Of a DNA stretch of 64,000 nucleotides, positions 9,611 through 17,977 are shown one piece after another (position 1 is the first letter of the stretch; every line of letters starts with the position of its first letter). Below the pieces are notes generated by a model. The model did not search any database and was not told where the DNA came from. It saw nothing but the letters and a program-made list of their open reading frames with translations. Source of the DNA: Sphingobacteriales bacterium 46-32 (GTDB taxonomy: Bacteria > Bacteroidota > Bacteroidia > Chitinophagales > Chitinophagaceae); assembly GCA_001898485.1 (NCBI GenBank), contig MKTY01000020.1:1240001-1304000 (forward strand), written 5' to 3'. Both the position numbers and the translations under genes were made by a program.

Positions 9611-9647
9611 TACTGGTCAGGCACGCGTCAAACTCACCGGCCTTTAT

Positions 9648-9655
9648 TATCTTTG
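9648..9655 (+). promoter_or_regulatory. Bacteroidota -7 promoter box (TATCTTTG), 4 nt before the ATG
   Basis: A perfect TAnnTTTG match ends 4 nt before the ATG at 9660. Transcription would start at or beside the start codon (leaderless mRNA). No clear -33 TTG lies at the usual distance. Confidence 0.45.
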
Positions 9656-9659
9656 TGCC

Positions 9660-10328
9660 ATGCAATTTGATAAAATTCATAATAAGGGACAGGCCCGACT
9701 TTTTAAGAACGATTACCTGGAGATGCTAACCAAAACGCATCCGCTTGTAATCTGGGGTATGTACATACCGGTGATTGTATACATGCTCTATTACAGTAAT
9801 GCACGCCTGGGTTTTTCGGCGCTTACTGTAACCCTGATTTTTTTGGGGGGTATGTTTTTCTGGAGCCTTTTTGAATACTTTGCTCACCGTTTTCTTTTTC
9901 ACTGGGTAGCGGAAAGTGAGCGTGCCAAAAAGTTTGTGTATACACTTCATGGCAATCACCACCATTATCCGCGCGATAAACAGCGGTTATTTATGCCCCC
10001 GGTGCCCAGCATTATCATTGCTTCAGCATTGTTTGGTATTATGTATCTGCTGATGCGCCAGTATGCATTTATGTTTTTTCCCGGCTTCATTCTAGGATAC
10101 CTGATGTATGGCACTATGCACTACGCTATCCACGCATGGAATCCACCTTTTAAATGGATGAAACCACTGTGGCGCAACCACCATCTGCATCATTATAAAA
10201 ATGAACACAATGGTTTTGGCGTGAGCTCTACTATCTGGGATCATGTATTTGGAACCATGTTTGATCTCAAGAAAGAAAAAGAAGATAAGGAAAAGGTGAG
10301 AGAACTGATGTTTGACAAGAATAAGTAA
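9660..10328 (+). CDS. Sterol desaturase / fatty acid hydroxylase family membrane protein
   Basis: 222 residues with about four hydrophobic segments and the histidine clusters of the fatty-acid hydroxylase superfamily: EYFAHRFLFH (~80), HGNHHHYP (~99), HYAIHAW and NHHLHHY (~155-180), which bind a di-iron centre. Overall length and spacing resemble fatty acid 2-hydroxylase (FA2H/Scs7), which adds an alpha-hydroxyl to fatty acids; Bacteroidota make hydroxylated sphingolipids, so that role is an inference. It is convergent with the next gene, only 2 nt apart. Confidence 0.85.
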   Translation: MQFDKIHNKGQARLFKNDYLEMLTKTHPLVIWGMYIPVIVYMLYYSNARLGFSALTVTLIFLGGMFFWSLFEYFAHRFLFHWVAESERAKKFVYTLHGNHHHYPRDKQRLFMPPVPSIIIASALFGIMYLLMRQYAFMFFPGFILGYLMYGTMHYAIHAWNPPFKWMKPLWRNHHLHHYKNEHNGFGVSSTIWDHVFGTMFDLKKEKEDKEKVRELMFDKNK

Positions 10329-10330
10329 AC

Positions 10331-10642
10331 TTACCATCTCTCATTCTCATCAATATTATCATCCCGGCGGAACTCCTGCCGGGTTTTTATTTTCTGCCAT
10401 TGCCGTTCGATAATAAGATTGGCTATAAGTGTGGCCGCATCTGTATCAGGATTGCTCTGCAACATATACCGCAGCCGGGCTTCACTTACATCGATGCGGT
10501 AAAGAATGCCCAGCAGTCTGTCAAAATCATGTTGCAGCATATGATTGATATGTGCAACCAGCTCTTCATAGAGCTTTTTAAAATCTGTTGGCTCCAGCAA
10601 CAACTCCCTGGCAGCGGATATCAACGCCTCTTGCCGATCCAT
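10331..10642 (-). CDS. Conserved hypothetical protein, all-helical
   Basis: 103 residues with no signal peptide and no membrane segment. The composition is helix-rich (AARELLLEP, LYEELVAHINHMLQHDFDRLLGILYRIDV) with a charged C-terminal tail. I recall similar short acidic helical proteins in Bacteroidota but can give no function. Coding is supported by clean codon usage and tight convergence with the hydroxylase gene (2 nt between stops). Confidence 0.65.
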   Translation of the reverse strand: MDRQEALISAARELLLEPTDFKKLYEELVAHINHMLQHDFDRLLGILYRIDVSEARLRYMLQSNPDTDAATLIANLIIERQWQKIKTRQEFRRDDNIDENERW

Positions 10643-10793
10643 AATCGCTTTTTTGAAGTGTAAAGCTAATCAGAATCGGCAAAGCGAGACGTTACATGAG
10701 GCCGGAAAAATAAAACTAAATTTTTAGTTAAAGAAACATTTTTTTCTACGATTGTTTCGTATCCTTGTTGAAATAATAGCCAAAGTAGCAGCC

Positions 10794-13568
10794 ATGAGAA
10801 AACTTACAGTACTTTCTTTTCTTTTTTTTAGTTCTTTAATGACGGCCATAGCACAGAAGGGTCAGGTATCAGGTTCTTTGACTGACAGCACGGGTAAAAA
10901 ATCAATTGCCTATGCCACCATCACTGTATTTCAGGCAACAGATACCAGTATTGTTACCTATCGCTTAAGCGATGATCAGGGCCGGTTTAAAGTGCCCGGT
11001 CTGCCAATGGATCGTGTTTTGCGGGTGGTTATTACTGCAACAGGTTATGAAGTGTGGAGAAAGGAGTTTACGTTGCACACAGATTCTGCGCAACTCGATC
11101 TGGGCAAGGTACGGATGAATATACAGCTAAAAGAGCTTGATGAAGTACTGGTTATAGCCGAGCGGCCGCCGGTTGTATTCCGTAAAGACACCATTGAGTT
11201 TAATGCCAATGCTTTTAAAACGCTTCCTTCTGCCCTTGTAGAAGACCTATTGCGCAAGTTTCCCGGCGTAGAGGTTGATGCAGATGGTAATATCACCGTC
11301 AATGGCCGTAAAGCAAACCGCATGCTGGTAGACAGTAAGGAGTTTTTCGGAACTGATCCCAAAGTAGCTTCACGCAATCTGCCGGCTAATATTATCGACA
11401 AGGTCCAAATCACGGATGATAAAGAACAGATGGATCGTAATCCTGATCTTCCCCTGTCTGAAACGGGCGTAGTGATTAATCTCAAACTTAAAAAGAGTAT
11501 CAAGAAAGGTCTGTTTGGCAAGCTGTACGGTGGTACAGGCACCGATAGTCGTTATGAAACCGGTGGTATTCTTAATATGTTTCGTGATACGCTGCAAGTG
11601 AGTCTTCTTGGCTTTACGAATAATATAAACCGTACGGCCTTCAGTATCGATGATGTGATGCGGATAGGAGGCTTTAGCCGTATGGGCATCAATAGCATGA
11701 GCATAAGCACTGATGGCGGTTTTTCGTTTAACGATATAAATTTTGGCGGAATGGGTCAGGGCATCAGCAAAGCATTGGGTGCCGGGGTAAATGCGAATAC
11801 GGTCTTCAAAGGCGGCTCAACCATGAGTCTTCAATATTTTTTTGGGCAGAACAATAATCGTGTAGGCCAGAAAACCAATATCGATCAGTTCTTTGGTGAT
11901 ACAACCCTTAATATATTTACCAATGCAACAGGTACCACACGAGACAATTCACATCGTATAGCGGGATCGCTGAAATGGATCATCGACTCGCTGAGTGACC
12001 TTACATTCCGGCCTTCATTAGTACTGACAGACTCCCGCAGTGATCGTACTCAAACTTCTGTATCCGGATCCAATTTTGAGCCTCAGCTCAATGAAAGTGG
12101 CAATAGACAACGGGCTAAAACAGACGGCATTTCATATTCGCAGGAATTGGGGTATAGCCGCCGCTTCAAAAAGAAAGGGCGTACACTTTTCGCCAACTTT
12201 AATCTTAACCTTGCCAGTAATGATGGTAATCAGTATAATGATGCCGAGAATATTTTTTATAAAATACCCAGTACCACTTTACTTAACCAACTTCGTAACC
12301 AGGACCAGGTAACCAACAGCGGCAGGCTTTTTATCAGTTACGCCGAACCGCTTAGTAAAGTACTAACGCTGAATATTTATGAGTCGGTTGAAATGTTTAA
12401 AAATAAAGAAGCGATCACTACGTACGATTTTGACACCCAGACAGGAGATTACACGACCGTCAACCAGGATTTTACCAACAGCATTGACCGCAGCGGCATA
12501 CGTACGTACACCACTGTAGGGCTCAATGCCAGGATCAAACAATTCTCCATTACGCCGCAACTGAGCTTCAGGGTACTGAATATCCGTAACCGCTTCATGA
12601 AAAACAATCCGATCGATCAAAACTTTGTTAACATCTTCCCCTTGCTGGTTATACGTTTTCGCAGTTTAAACCTCAACTACGGCATGCAGTTGAGCGAACC
12701 CAATGCTACCGATCTGCAACCGGTTACCAATAATACCAACCCACTATATATAACCCTGGGTAATCCTGCTCTTAAACCGGCTATTTCACATAATTTCAGT
12801 ATCGGCTCTTTCAAATACATTGTAAAAAGCGGACTTAACTATAATATCAATTTCAATGGCATGGTGCAGCGAAATTCGATTGTGCGCGGACGGCTCATTG
12901 ACGAAAACGGCGTACAGACTTCTCTTCCTGTCAATGTAAATGGCGTATGGCGTGCCACATTCTCTACCAGTGTGCGAAAGCAATATAAATTCAGCCAGCT
13001 ATGGAAATTTTCACTTGGGGTCAACACTTATACAACATTAAGTAATACACAGCTGATTCTGAACAATCGTCAGACTGCTGTACGTAACTGGAACGTGAAT
13101 CCAGGAATAAACTGGTCGTTTAACTGGGCTGATAAAGTTGAGCTTAATCAGCGCTACAGCCCTTCGTGGACGAAGAATACCTACGAAGACAAACTCTATA
13201 CCGGCGTATCTGTATGGCGCCATACGGCTTCCACCGAGTTTGTGGTACGTTTGCCCAAACACTGGGTATGGGAAAGTACAATCAACTATGTGTATAACCC
13301 ACAAGTGGCGCCAGGGCTTCAAAAATCGGTATGGTTATGGAATGCGGGGGTGAATTATCTCTTCCTCAAAGATGATCGTGGCCAGGTGAAGTTGTCTGTA
13401 TACGACCTGCTTGATCAGAATACGAGTATCTTCCGGACAGTACGGGAGAATTATGTGCAGGACCAGGAGACGGTTATTCTGCAACGCTACTTCCTGCTTA
13501 CGTTTACCTATAATATCAGAAACTTCGGAGCTAAAGTAGGTGGAAGTAACAGGTTGTTGATGTTCTAA
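10794..13568 (+). CDS. TonB-receptor-like outer-membrane beta-barrel protein with carboxypeptidase-D-like regulatory domain
   Basis: 924 residues from ATG 10794, chosen because the signal peptide (MRKLTVLSFLFFSSLMTAIAQ) starts there; the frame is open to 10752. An N-terminal CarboxypepD_reg-like beta-sandwich (~22-110) is followed by a plug-like region (~125-215: RKDTIEFNANAFKTLPSALV) and a long 'outer membrane beta-barrel family' domain ending near GGSNRLLMF. The family lies in the outer membrane; many members resemble TonB-dependent receptors without a proven substrate. No SusD partner is adjacent, so a SusCD glycan-import pair is not supported. Confidence 0.85.
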   Translation: MRKLTVLSFLFFSSLMTAIAQKGQVSGSLTDSTGKKSIAYATITVFQATDTSIVTYRLSDDQGRFKVPGLPMDRVLRVVITATGYEVWRKEFTLHTDSAQLDLGKVRMNIQLKELDEVLVIAERPPVVFRKDTIEFNANAFKTLPSALVEDLLRKFPGVEVDADGNITVNGRKANRMLVDSKEFFGTDPKVASRNLPANIIDKVQITDDKEQMDRNPDLPLSETGVVINLKLKKSIKKGLFGKLYGGTGTDSRYETGGILNMFRDTLQVSLLGFTNNINRTAFSIDDVMRIGGFSRMGINSMSISTDGGFSFNDINFGGMGQGISKALGAGVNANTVFKGGSTMSLQYFFGQNNNRVGQKTNIDQFFGDTTLNIFTNATGTTRDNSHRIAGSLKWIIDSLSDLTFRPSLVLTDSRSDRTQTSVSGSNFEPQLNESGNRQRAKTDGISYSQELGYSRRFKKKGRTLFANFNLNLASNDGNQYNDAENIFYKIPSTTLLNQLRNQDQVTNSGRLFISYAEPLSKVLTLNIYESVEMFKNKEAITTYDFDTQTGDYTTVNQDFTNSIDRSGIRTYTTVGLNARIKQFSITPQLSFRVLNIRNRFMKNNPIDQNFVNIFPLLVIRFRSLNLNYGMQLSEPNATDLQPVTNNTNPLYITLGNPALKPAISHNFSIGSFKYIVKSGLNYNINFNGMVQRNSIVRGRLIDENGVQTSLPVNVNGVWRATFSTSVRKQYKFSQLWKFSLGVNTYTTLSNTQLILNNRQTAVRNWNVNPGINWSFNWADKVELNQRYSPSWTKNTYEDKLYTGVSVWRHTASTEFVVRLPKHWVWESTINYVYNPQVAPGLQKSVWLWNAGVNYLFLKDDRGQVKLSVYDLLDQNTSIFRTVRENYVQDQETVILQRYFLLTFTYNIRNFGAKVGGSNRLLMF

Positions 13569-13581
13569 CAGGTATACAATA

Positions 13582-13680
13582 AGTATAAAGAGATTAAAGC
13601 GTATAAAGAGTTTAAAGGGTAAAATATGCCCCCTGGTTACACTCCTTTATACGCTTTAAACTCTTTATACCCTTTATACC
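13582..13680. repeat. Inverted array of 9-bp units (NGTWTAAAG), locus 1
   Basis: Left arm (13582-13620): four consecutive 9-mers AGTATAAAG, AGATTAAAG, CGTATAAAG, AGTTTAAAG. Right arm (13643-13680) holds the complementary units. Together they can form a long AT-rich hairpin. It fills the gap between two convergent genes (stops at 13568 and 13687) and could act as a bidirectional terminator. Confidence 0.85.
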
Positions 13681-13686
13681 AGGGTT

Positions 13687-14448
13687 CTAATGTTTCTCCG
13701 ACACGCCCATTGCGAATAGGGCAAAGTCATATTTTACCGGATCGCTTTTATCAAATTTGCGGAGCGCATTTGTGAGTTCAATTGCCGCAGCCCAGTCGGT
13801 TTGTGGTCGTTTGAGCAATTGTAATCCCCGGGCTACCCGTGCTACATGCAGGTCAATTGGGCAGATGAGTTGTGAAGGATCAATATCCGTCCATAGCCCA
13901 AAATCAACGCCCCGGTCATCGCGCCGAACCATCCAGCGCAAAAACATATTCAACCGCTTGCAGGTAGAGCCGCGTGCCGGTGTGGCAATATGCTTGCGTG
14001 TGCGCTCAGGAGCATCTTCCAGCGAAAAGAAATAATGGTGAAAACCGGTCAGCATTTCTTCTACAGAACTGCCATGGCGTGTAAATGCCGACTGCAGGCT
14101 TTCTTCCTGCTGGTAATGATGATGAAGAAACTGCACAAAGTAAAGCAGGTCGGTGGGATTGAACGTACGGTGTTTGAACTGAAGAAGACGACGCAGCTGC
14201 TGAGGCGTATGCTGCAGGCAAAACTGGTATGGCTCATTATCCATGAGCATCATCAGTTCCCGCGACTTCTGAATGATAGTAGTGCGGTTGCCCCACGCAA
14301 AAATGGCGGCAAAGAAACCGGCAATTTCAATATCCTGCATCCGGGTAAACAGATGTGGTACGCAGATGGGATCGCTTTTAATAAAAAAAGGTTGATTATA
14401 GGCATCAACCTTTTTATCGAGAAATTTTTTAAGAGATGCAGCCGTCAT
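13687..14448 (-). CDS. TIGR02757 (DUF2400) family protein
   Basis: 253 residues from ATG 14448 (MTAASLKKFLDKK); five more codons upstream are in frame but lack support. The family signature is seen across the protein: DPICVPHLFTRMQDIEIAGFF, AWGNR, LQFKHRTFNPTDLLYF, KRLNMFLRWMVR and PIDLHVARVARGL. Function is unknown; the DLHV/ALRKFD regions recall helix-hairpin-helix DNA glycosylase-like folds, which is only an inference. It is cytoplasmic, with no signal. Its 3' end abuts the first repeat element. Confidence 0.85.
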   Translation of the reverse strand: MTAASLKKFLDKKVDAYNQPFFIKSDPICVPHLFTRMQDIEIAGFFAAIFAWGNRTTIIQKSRELMMLMDNEPYQFCLQHTPQQLRRLLQFKHRTFNPTDLLYFVQFLHHHYQQEESLQSAFTRHGSSVEEMLTGFHHYFFSLEDAPERTRKHIATPARGSTCKRLNMFLRWMVRRDDRGVDFGLWTDIDPSQLICPIDLHVARVARGLQLLKRPQTDWAAAIELTNALRKFDKSDPVKYDFALFAMGVSEKH

Positions 14449-14469
14449 GCTGCAAAAATACATAATGCA

Positions 14470-14616
14470 TCATAGTACTCTGTCGCCCCGAATCACGCGC
14501 AGCAGAATGGCAACAATGGCGAGTATGAGTAAAATATGGATGAGGCCTCCCGCAGAGAATACAAAAAAACCAAGCAACCAACCTATGATCAGAATAAGTG
14601 CAATCAGATAAAGCAT
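14470..14616 (-). CDS. lmo0937-type small membrane protein
   Basis: A 48-residue protein starting MLYLIALILIIGWLLG and ending RVIRGDRVL. Two hydrophobic segments (~2-19 and ~23-39) are separated by a Gly-Gly turn (FSAGGLIH), with a basic C-terminal tail. This is the typical architecture of the lmo0937 family, tiny inner-membrane proteins of unknown function often tied to stress response. It lies 21 nt upstream of the TIGR02757 gene on the same strand, so the two may be co-transcribed. Confidence 0.8.
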   Translation of the reverse strand: MLYLIALILIIGWLLGFFVFSAGGLIHILLILAIVAILLRVIRGDRVL

Positions 14617-14773
14617 AGTTCGTCATTTTTGGGTCATGCAAAAGGGTTATCAATAACTATTTTGCATATACGGTGCCAAAAACCGAATGAATCTTACAAA
14701 TGCTTTACGACCAGCTATTTATATTTACTCCATCTTTCATATCGGGGAAATAATGCCTCACCGCTGTTATTAA

Positions 14774-15913
14774 CTATGCAATGGCCGTCTGCAGATCGGC
14801 AATGAGATCATCGGCATCTTCAATACCCACGCTCAGACGAATCAATGAATCAGTAAGTCCATTTCGTAATCTTTCCTCACGTGGAATACTGGCATGTGTC
14901 ATAGATGCGGGGTGATTGATGAGAGACTCTACTCCACCCAGACTTTCGGCGAGTGAAAAAAGATGTGTAGAAGAAAGGACACGCCGGGCCTCTTCCTGGC
15001 TGTCGTTCTTTAACTCGAAGCTGATCATGCCGCCAAAATCGCGCATTTGTCTGCTGGCTACAGCATAGCCGGGATGATCTTCAAAGCCTGGCCAGTATAC
15101 ACGCGCCACTTTGGGGTGTTGACGCAACCAGTGAGCTACCTTACGACCGTTTTCGCTATGCTGACGCATACGTACGCCGAGGGTTTTTATACCGCGTAAT
15201 ACAAGGAAACAGTCCATTGGACCGGGTACTGCACCGCAGCTTTTCTGAATAAAATAAAGCTGTTCGCGCAGCGCTGCATCATTCATGATCAATGCACCCT
15301 GTATCACATCGCTGTGGCCGCCGAGGTATTTGGTGGCAGAATGCATGACAATATCTGCACCGAGATCAAGCGGATTTTGCAGATAAGGTGAGGCAAAAGT
15401 GTTGTCGACGCATAACCATGCTCCCGCATTGTGGGCAATAGTAGCCACTGCTGCAATATCCGTGATATTCATTAGCGGATTGGTGGGCGTTTCGAGCCAG
15501 ATGAGACGGGTGGCAGGCGTAATGGCCTTGCTTATATTTTCCGGATTTGTTGTATCGACATAGATAAAACGGATTCCAAACTTTTCAAATACTTTGGTAA
15601 ACAGACGGTAGGTACCGCCATACATATCAGAAGCGGCTATTACTTCATCACCTGGATTAAGCAGTTTAATAACGGCATCGGTAGCGGCGACACCACTGCT
15701 GAAAGCCAGCCCATAACGACCATTTTCAATGACAGCCAGGGCTTCTTCCAGCGCCTTGCGGGTGGGGTTCTGGCTACGCGCATATTCGAAACCTTTATTT
15801 ACACCAGGCGCTTCCTGCACATAAGTGGAAGTCTGGAAGATTGGAGTCATAATAGCACCGGTAGATGGGTCGGGTTCGGCACCGGCATGTATCAATTTTG
15901 TTGCAAGCTTCAT
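14774..15913 (-). CDS. Cys/Met metabolism PLP-dependent enzyme (cystathionine gamma-synthase/lyase type)
   Basis: 379 residues, the normal length for the family. Visible signatures: YARSQNPTRKALE near the N-terminus, FSSGVAATDAV, DNTFASPYLQNPLDLGADIVMHSATKYLGGHSD with the PLP lysine in SATKY (~197), and C-terminal LAESLGGVESLINHPASMTHAS. The family makes or breaks cystathionine and related thioethers in Met/Cys metabolism. Telling gamma-synthase (metB) from gamma-lyase by eye is unreliable, so no symbol is given. It is a single gene, preceded upstream by a hairpin terminator. Confidence 0.9.
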   Translation of the reverse strand: MKLATKLIHAGAEPDPSTGAIMTPIFQTSTYVQEAPGVNKGFEYARSQNPTRKALEEALAVIENGRYGLAFSSGVAATDAVIKLLNPGDEVIAASDMYGGTYRLFTKVFEKFGIRFIYVDTTNPENISKAITPATRLIWLETPTNPLMNITDIAAVATIAHNAGAWLCVDNTFASPYLQNPLDLGADIVMHSATKYLGGHSDVIQGALIMNDAALREQLYFIQKSCGAVPGPMDCFLVLRGIKTLGVRMRQHSENGRKVAHWLRQHPKVARVYWPGFEDHPGYAVASRQMRDFGGMISFELKNDSQEEARRVLSSTHLFSLAESLGGVESLINHPASMTHASIPREERLRNGLTDSLIRLSVGIEDADDLIADLQTAIA

Positions 15914-15962
15914 AATAAGCTGGATTAAATTGGTTAAGTCCTGATAAGTTGCAAAGATGAGG

Positions 15963-16003
15963 AATAATACAGAAAGCCCGCAAAGCAGGCTTTCTGTATT
16001 ATT
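15963..16003. terminator. Hairpin between serine hydrolase and PLP enzyme genes
   Basis: AATACAGAAAGCC pairs with GGCTTTCTGTATT around a 9-nt loop. The better T-run is on the plus strand, but its position just past the minus-strand serine hydrolase stop (16019) suggests it ends that transcript. Confidence 0.65.
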
Positions 16004-16018
16004 ATTTTTCTTATTTGA

Positions 16019-17098
16019 TTATAAAAGAGAGTCGACCAGTTTTTTCAACTCCTGGTATCGCTCATGCCGGCCTTCTGGCTTGATGCTCATGCAAAGCAAG
16101 ATGGCGCAATAACCTTTTTCCTTATCTACCCAGGGAAAACTGCCAAACAACCCGGGGCTGCTCACAGTGCGGCTGCCCTCTGTACCATTTTCCATTACCC
16201 ATTCACCCAGTGCATAGCCGATGGTAAGCCCCGCTTCAGCAGGTGAATACGCAATACGCACCTGATCTGTAACCAGATTTTTTTGCATTTCGGCCACGCT
16301 GGCAGCACTTAGTATCTGTTTTCCGTTGAACTGTCCCTTATTGAGAATCATGATTAGGAAATTCATATAGTCGCTGGCTGTACTGCTGGCGCCACCGGCG
16401 GGAAGGGCCACGGCTTTGTTGCCAAAATCTGACCGTTTCATATTTAATGGCTTTGCCAGCCGATCGGCAAATAATTGCTCAAAACTTTTACCGCTTATTT
16501 TTTCTATTACAGCACCGGCAATCTGTAATCCCACATTGCTATAGCGGAATACAGTACCTGGTGCACCCTCTACCGGCAATTCCGCTATTTGTTTAATAGC
16601 CTCATCCATACTGCTGATGTTTTTCATCTGCTGCAGACTTTCTTTAAGCTCGGGTGCTTTTATGCCGGTAAGATGCGACAGGCATTGCCTGATGGTGATC
16701 TGACCTTTTCCGTGCTGGCTTAATGCCGGCAGATAACGCCCAACAGTATCGGAAAGCTGTAGCTTTCCTTCGTCTACAAATGTCATTACCAGTGCAGCGC
16801 TTAACCATTTGCTGCAACTGGCAATTGGTAGCTTACTGTCGGGTGTAAAATCGTCGAGGTTCACTTCTTTTTTTTGACGGCGGGCCATCCAGCGCCCTGC
16901 CATCTTCTGACGGCGGGTGAGTGCATTTTCTGCATTGGAGTACACCAGTTTATCATTTTTATAAATGAGCAGCACAGCGCGTCCTCCCATCTGAGGCGTC
17001 TCGCGTTCGAGCCATTGATCAAGCGGAGCAAAATGATCCTGTGACACAGCAGATAAAAGGGAAAAAGAAAGAAGCGTGATAAGCAGTATTTGTTTCAT
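16019..17098 (-). CDS. Serine hydrolase, beta-lactamase class C family, secreted
   Basis: 359 residues with a signal peptide (MKQILLITLLSFSLLSAVSQ). The class C/DD-peptidase fold is shown by the SxxK nucleophile motif S94-C-S-K97 in PIASCSKWL and a YSN motif (FRYSNVGLQIAGAVIEK, ~185). Family members include esterases, D-amino-acid peptidases and beta-lactamases; this one most resembles the broad group of periplasmic serine hydrolases, so resistance should not be inferred. It is transcribed away from the PepSY-like gene at 17456. Confidence 0.85.
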   Translation of the reverse strand: MKQILLITLLSFSLLSAVSQDHFAPLDQWLERETPQMGGRAVLLIYKNDKLVYSNAENALTRRQKMAGRWMARRQKKEVNLDDFTPDSKLPIASCSKWLSAALVMTFVDEGKLQLSDTVGRYLPALSQHGKGQITIRQCLSHLTGIKAPELKESLQQMKNISSMDEAIKQIAELPVEGAPGTVFRYSNVGLQIAGAVIEKISGKSFEQLFADRLAKPLNMKRSDFGNKAVALPAGGASSTASDYMNFLIMILNKGQFNGKQILSAASVAEMQKNLVTDQVRIAYSPAEAGLTIGYALGEWVMENGTEGSRTVSSPGLFGSFPWVDKEKGYCAILLCMSIKPEGRHERYQELKKLVDSLL

Positions 17099-17455
17099 AT
17101 GTTAAGAAGTAGTGAAGTTGGACGAGCTGGGGAGAGAAAGGTTTAAAAGTATAAAGGTATAAAGTGTTTAAAGGGTATAAAGAGTTTAAAGAACTGTCCA
17201 CCACTCCGACCGTTCATCCAGCAATCAGTTTCTTTAACATAGCCTTAATGACTTATTAAGGCTGAGTTCATTCACGCTTTGGATGTTTGCATGGTGGGTT
17301 TCGGCGGACAAAAACAGGCTTCGGCAGATTTTAGTGTTTTTTATATACTACGCAAACGTCTCTACGTTCCGCCAGTGATGGATAATTGCTTGCCCTCCGC
17401 CCGGGATCCGGATAATTTAGTGTCAGTTTATTTATTTAACGCAAAAACATTCGCC
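17099..17455. other. 357-nt divergent gap with repeat array and hairpin
   Basis: Holds the one-armed 9-bp repeat array (17140-17191), a short ACTGTCCACC stretch (17194-17203), and a perfect 8-bp hairpin AGCCTTAA/TTAAGGCT (17241-17263) without a T-run. Promoters for both flanking genes must lie here, but I could not place them with confidence. Confidence 0.5.
17140..17191. repeat. 9-bp-unit array, locus 2, single orientation
   Basis: Reads as GTTTAAAA, GTATAAAG, GTATAAAG, TGTTTAAAG, GGTATAAAG, AGTTTAAAG. Unlike most other loci it has no facing arm, and it lies in a divergent gap where a terminator would not be expected. It may be half of an eroded element. Confidence 0.75.
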
Positions 17456-17902
17456 ATGAAAAAATTACTCATTATTGCAGCAGTAATCAGTACGCTCAGT
17501 GCAGCGGCCACCAATACACCCGAAGCAGTGACTGATCGTGTATTAAAAGCTTTTAAAGAAACATTCCGTGAAGCCAGAGATATTACCTGGCACAATTACC
17601 CGGAATATTTCCAGGCCAATTTCAAGCAGGCCGAAGTACAGATACGAGCCCAGTTTTCGGATGATGGTACATTGCTCAAAACCATCCGCTATTATGGAGA
17701 AGAGCAATTGCTTCCCAATGTGGTGGCCAGGCTGAAGAAAAGATATGCAGGAAAAGAAATCTACGGTGTTACCGAAACGTCTTCTAACGACGATGTAAAT
17801 TTTGTAATCAATCTGCGTGATGAAGATCATTATTATATCGTAACATCTGATGTGTTTGGTAACCTTCAGCAAACTGATAAGTTCAAACGGGCCGATAAAT
17901 AA
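17456..17902 (+). CDS. Secreted PepSY-like (beta-lactamase-inhibitor-like) protein
   Basis: 148 residues from ATG 17456, where the signal peptide MKKLLIIAAVISTLSAAA starts; the frame continues upstream to 17279 without coding character. The mature part has the pattern of small Bacteroidota periplasmic PepSY-like proteins: FKETFREARDITWHN, then YFQANFKQAEVQIRAQFSDDGTLLKTIRYY and a repeat of the fold further on. Two relatives lie at 24399 and 24977. The function is unknown. A hairpin terminator follows at 17946. Confidence 0.75.
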   Translation: MKKLLIIAAVISTLSAAATNTPEAVTDRVLKAFKETFREARDITWHNYPEYFQANFKQAEVQIRAQFSDDGTLLKTIRYYGEEQLLPNVVARLKKRYAGKEIYGVTETSSNDDVNFVINLRDEDHYYIVTSDVFGNLQQTDKFKRADK

Positions 17903-17945
17903 TATCCGTTCCGAAATATTTAAATCGCCGGAGTCTTTATTTGAG

Positions 17946-17974
17946 AAGCAATATCTATCCAGGTATTGCTTTTT
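17946..17974 (+). terminator. Hairpin terminator between convergent genes
   Basis: AGCAATA pairs with TATTGCT around a short loop and is followed by TTTTTCTTTT. It closes the PepSY-like gene just before the convergent asnB stop at 17978. Confidence 0.7.
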
Positions 17975-17977
17975 CTT

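Noticed and set aside
10794-13568. SusC of a SusCD glycan uptake locus
   Set aside because: No SusD-like lipoprotein gene follows, and the barrel matches the 'outer membrane beta-barrel family' rather than a typical SusC.
16019-17098. Beta-lactamase resistance gene
   Set aside because: SxxK and YSN motifs fit the whole class C/DD-peptidase superfamily; nothing specific points to antibiotic hydrolysis.
17241-17263. Terminator or RNA gene at the AGCCTTAA hairpin
   Set aside because: The stem is perfect but has no T-run and lies in a divergent gap; too little to call.
17279-17455. Longer N-terminus of the PepSY-like protein
   Set aside because: The upstream in-frame stretch has no coding character and would bury a standard signal peptide that begins at 17456.
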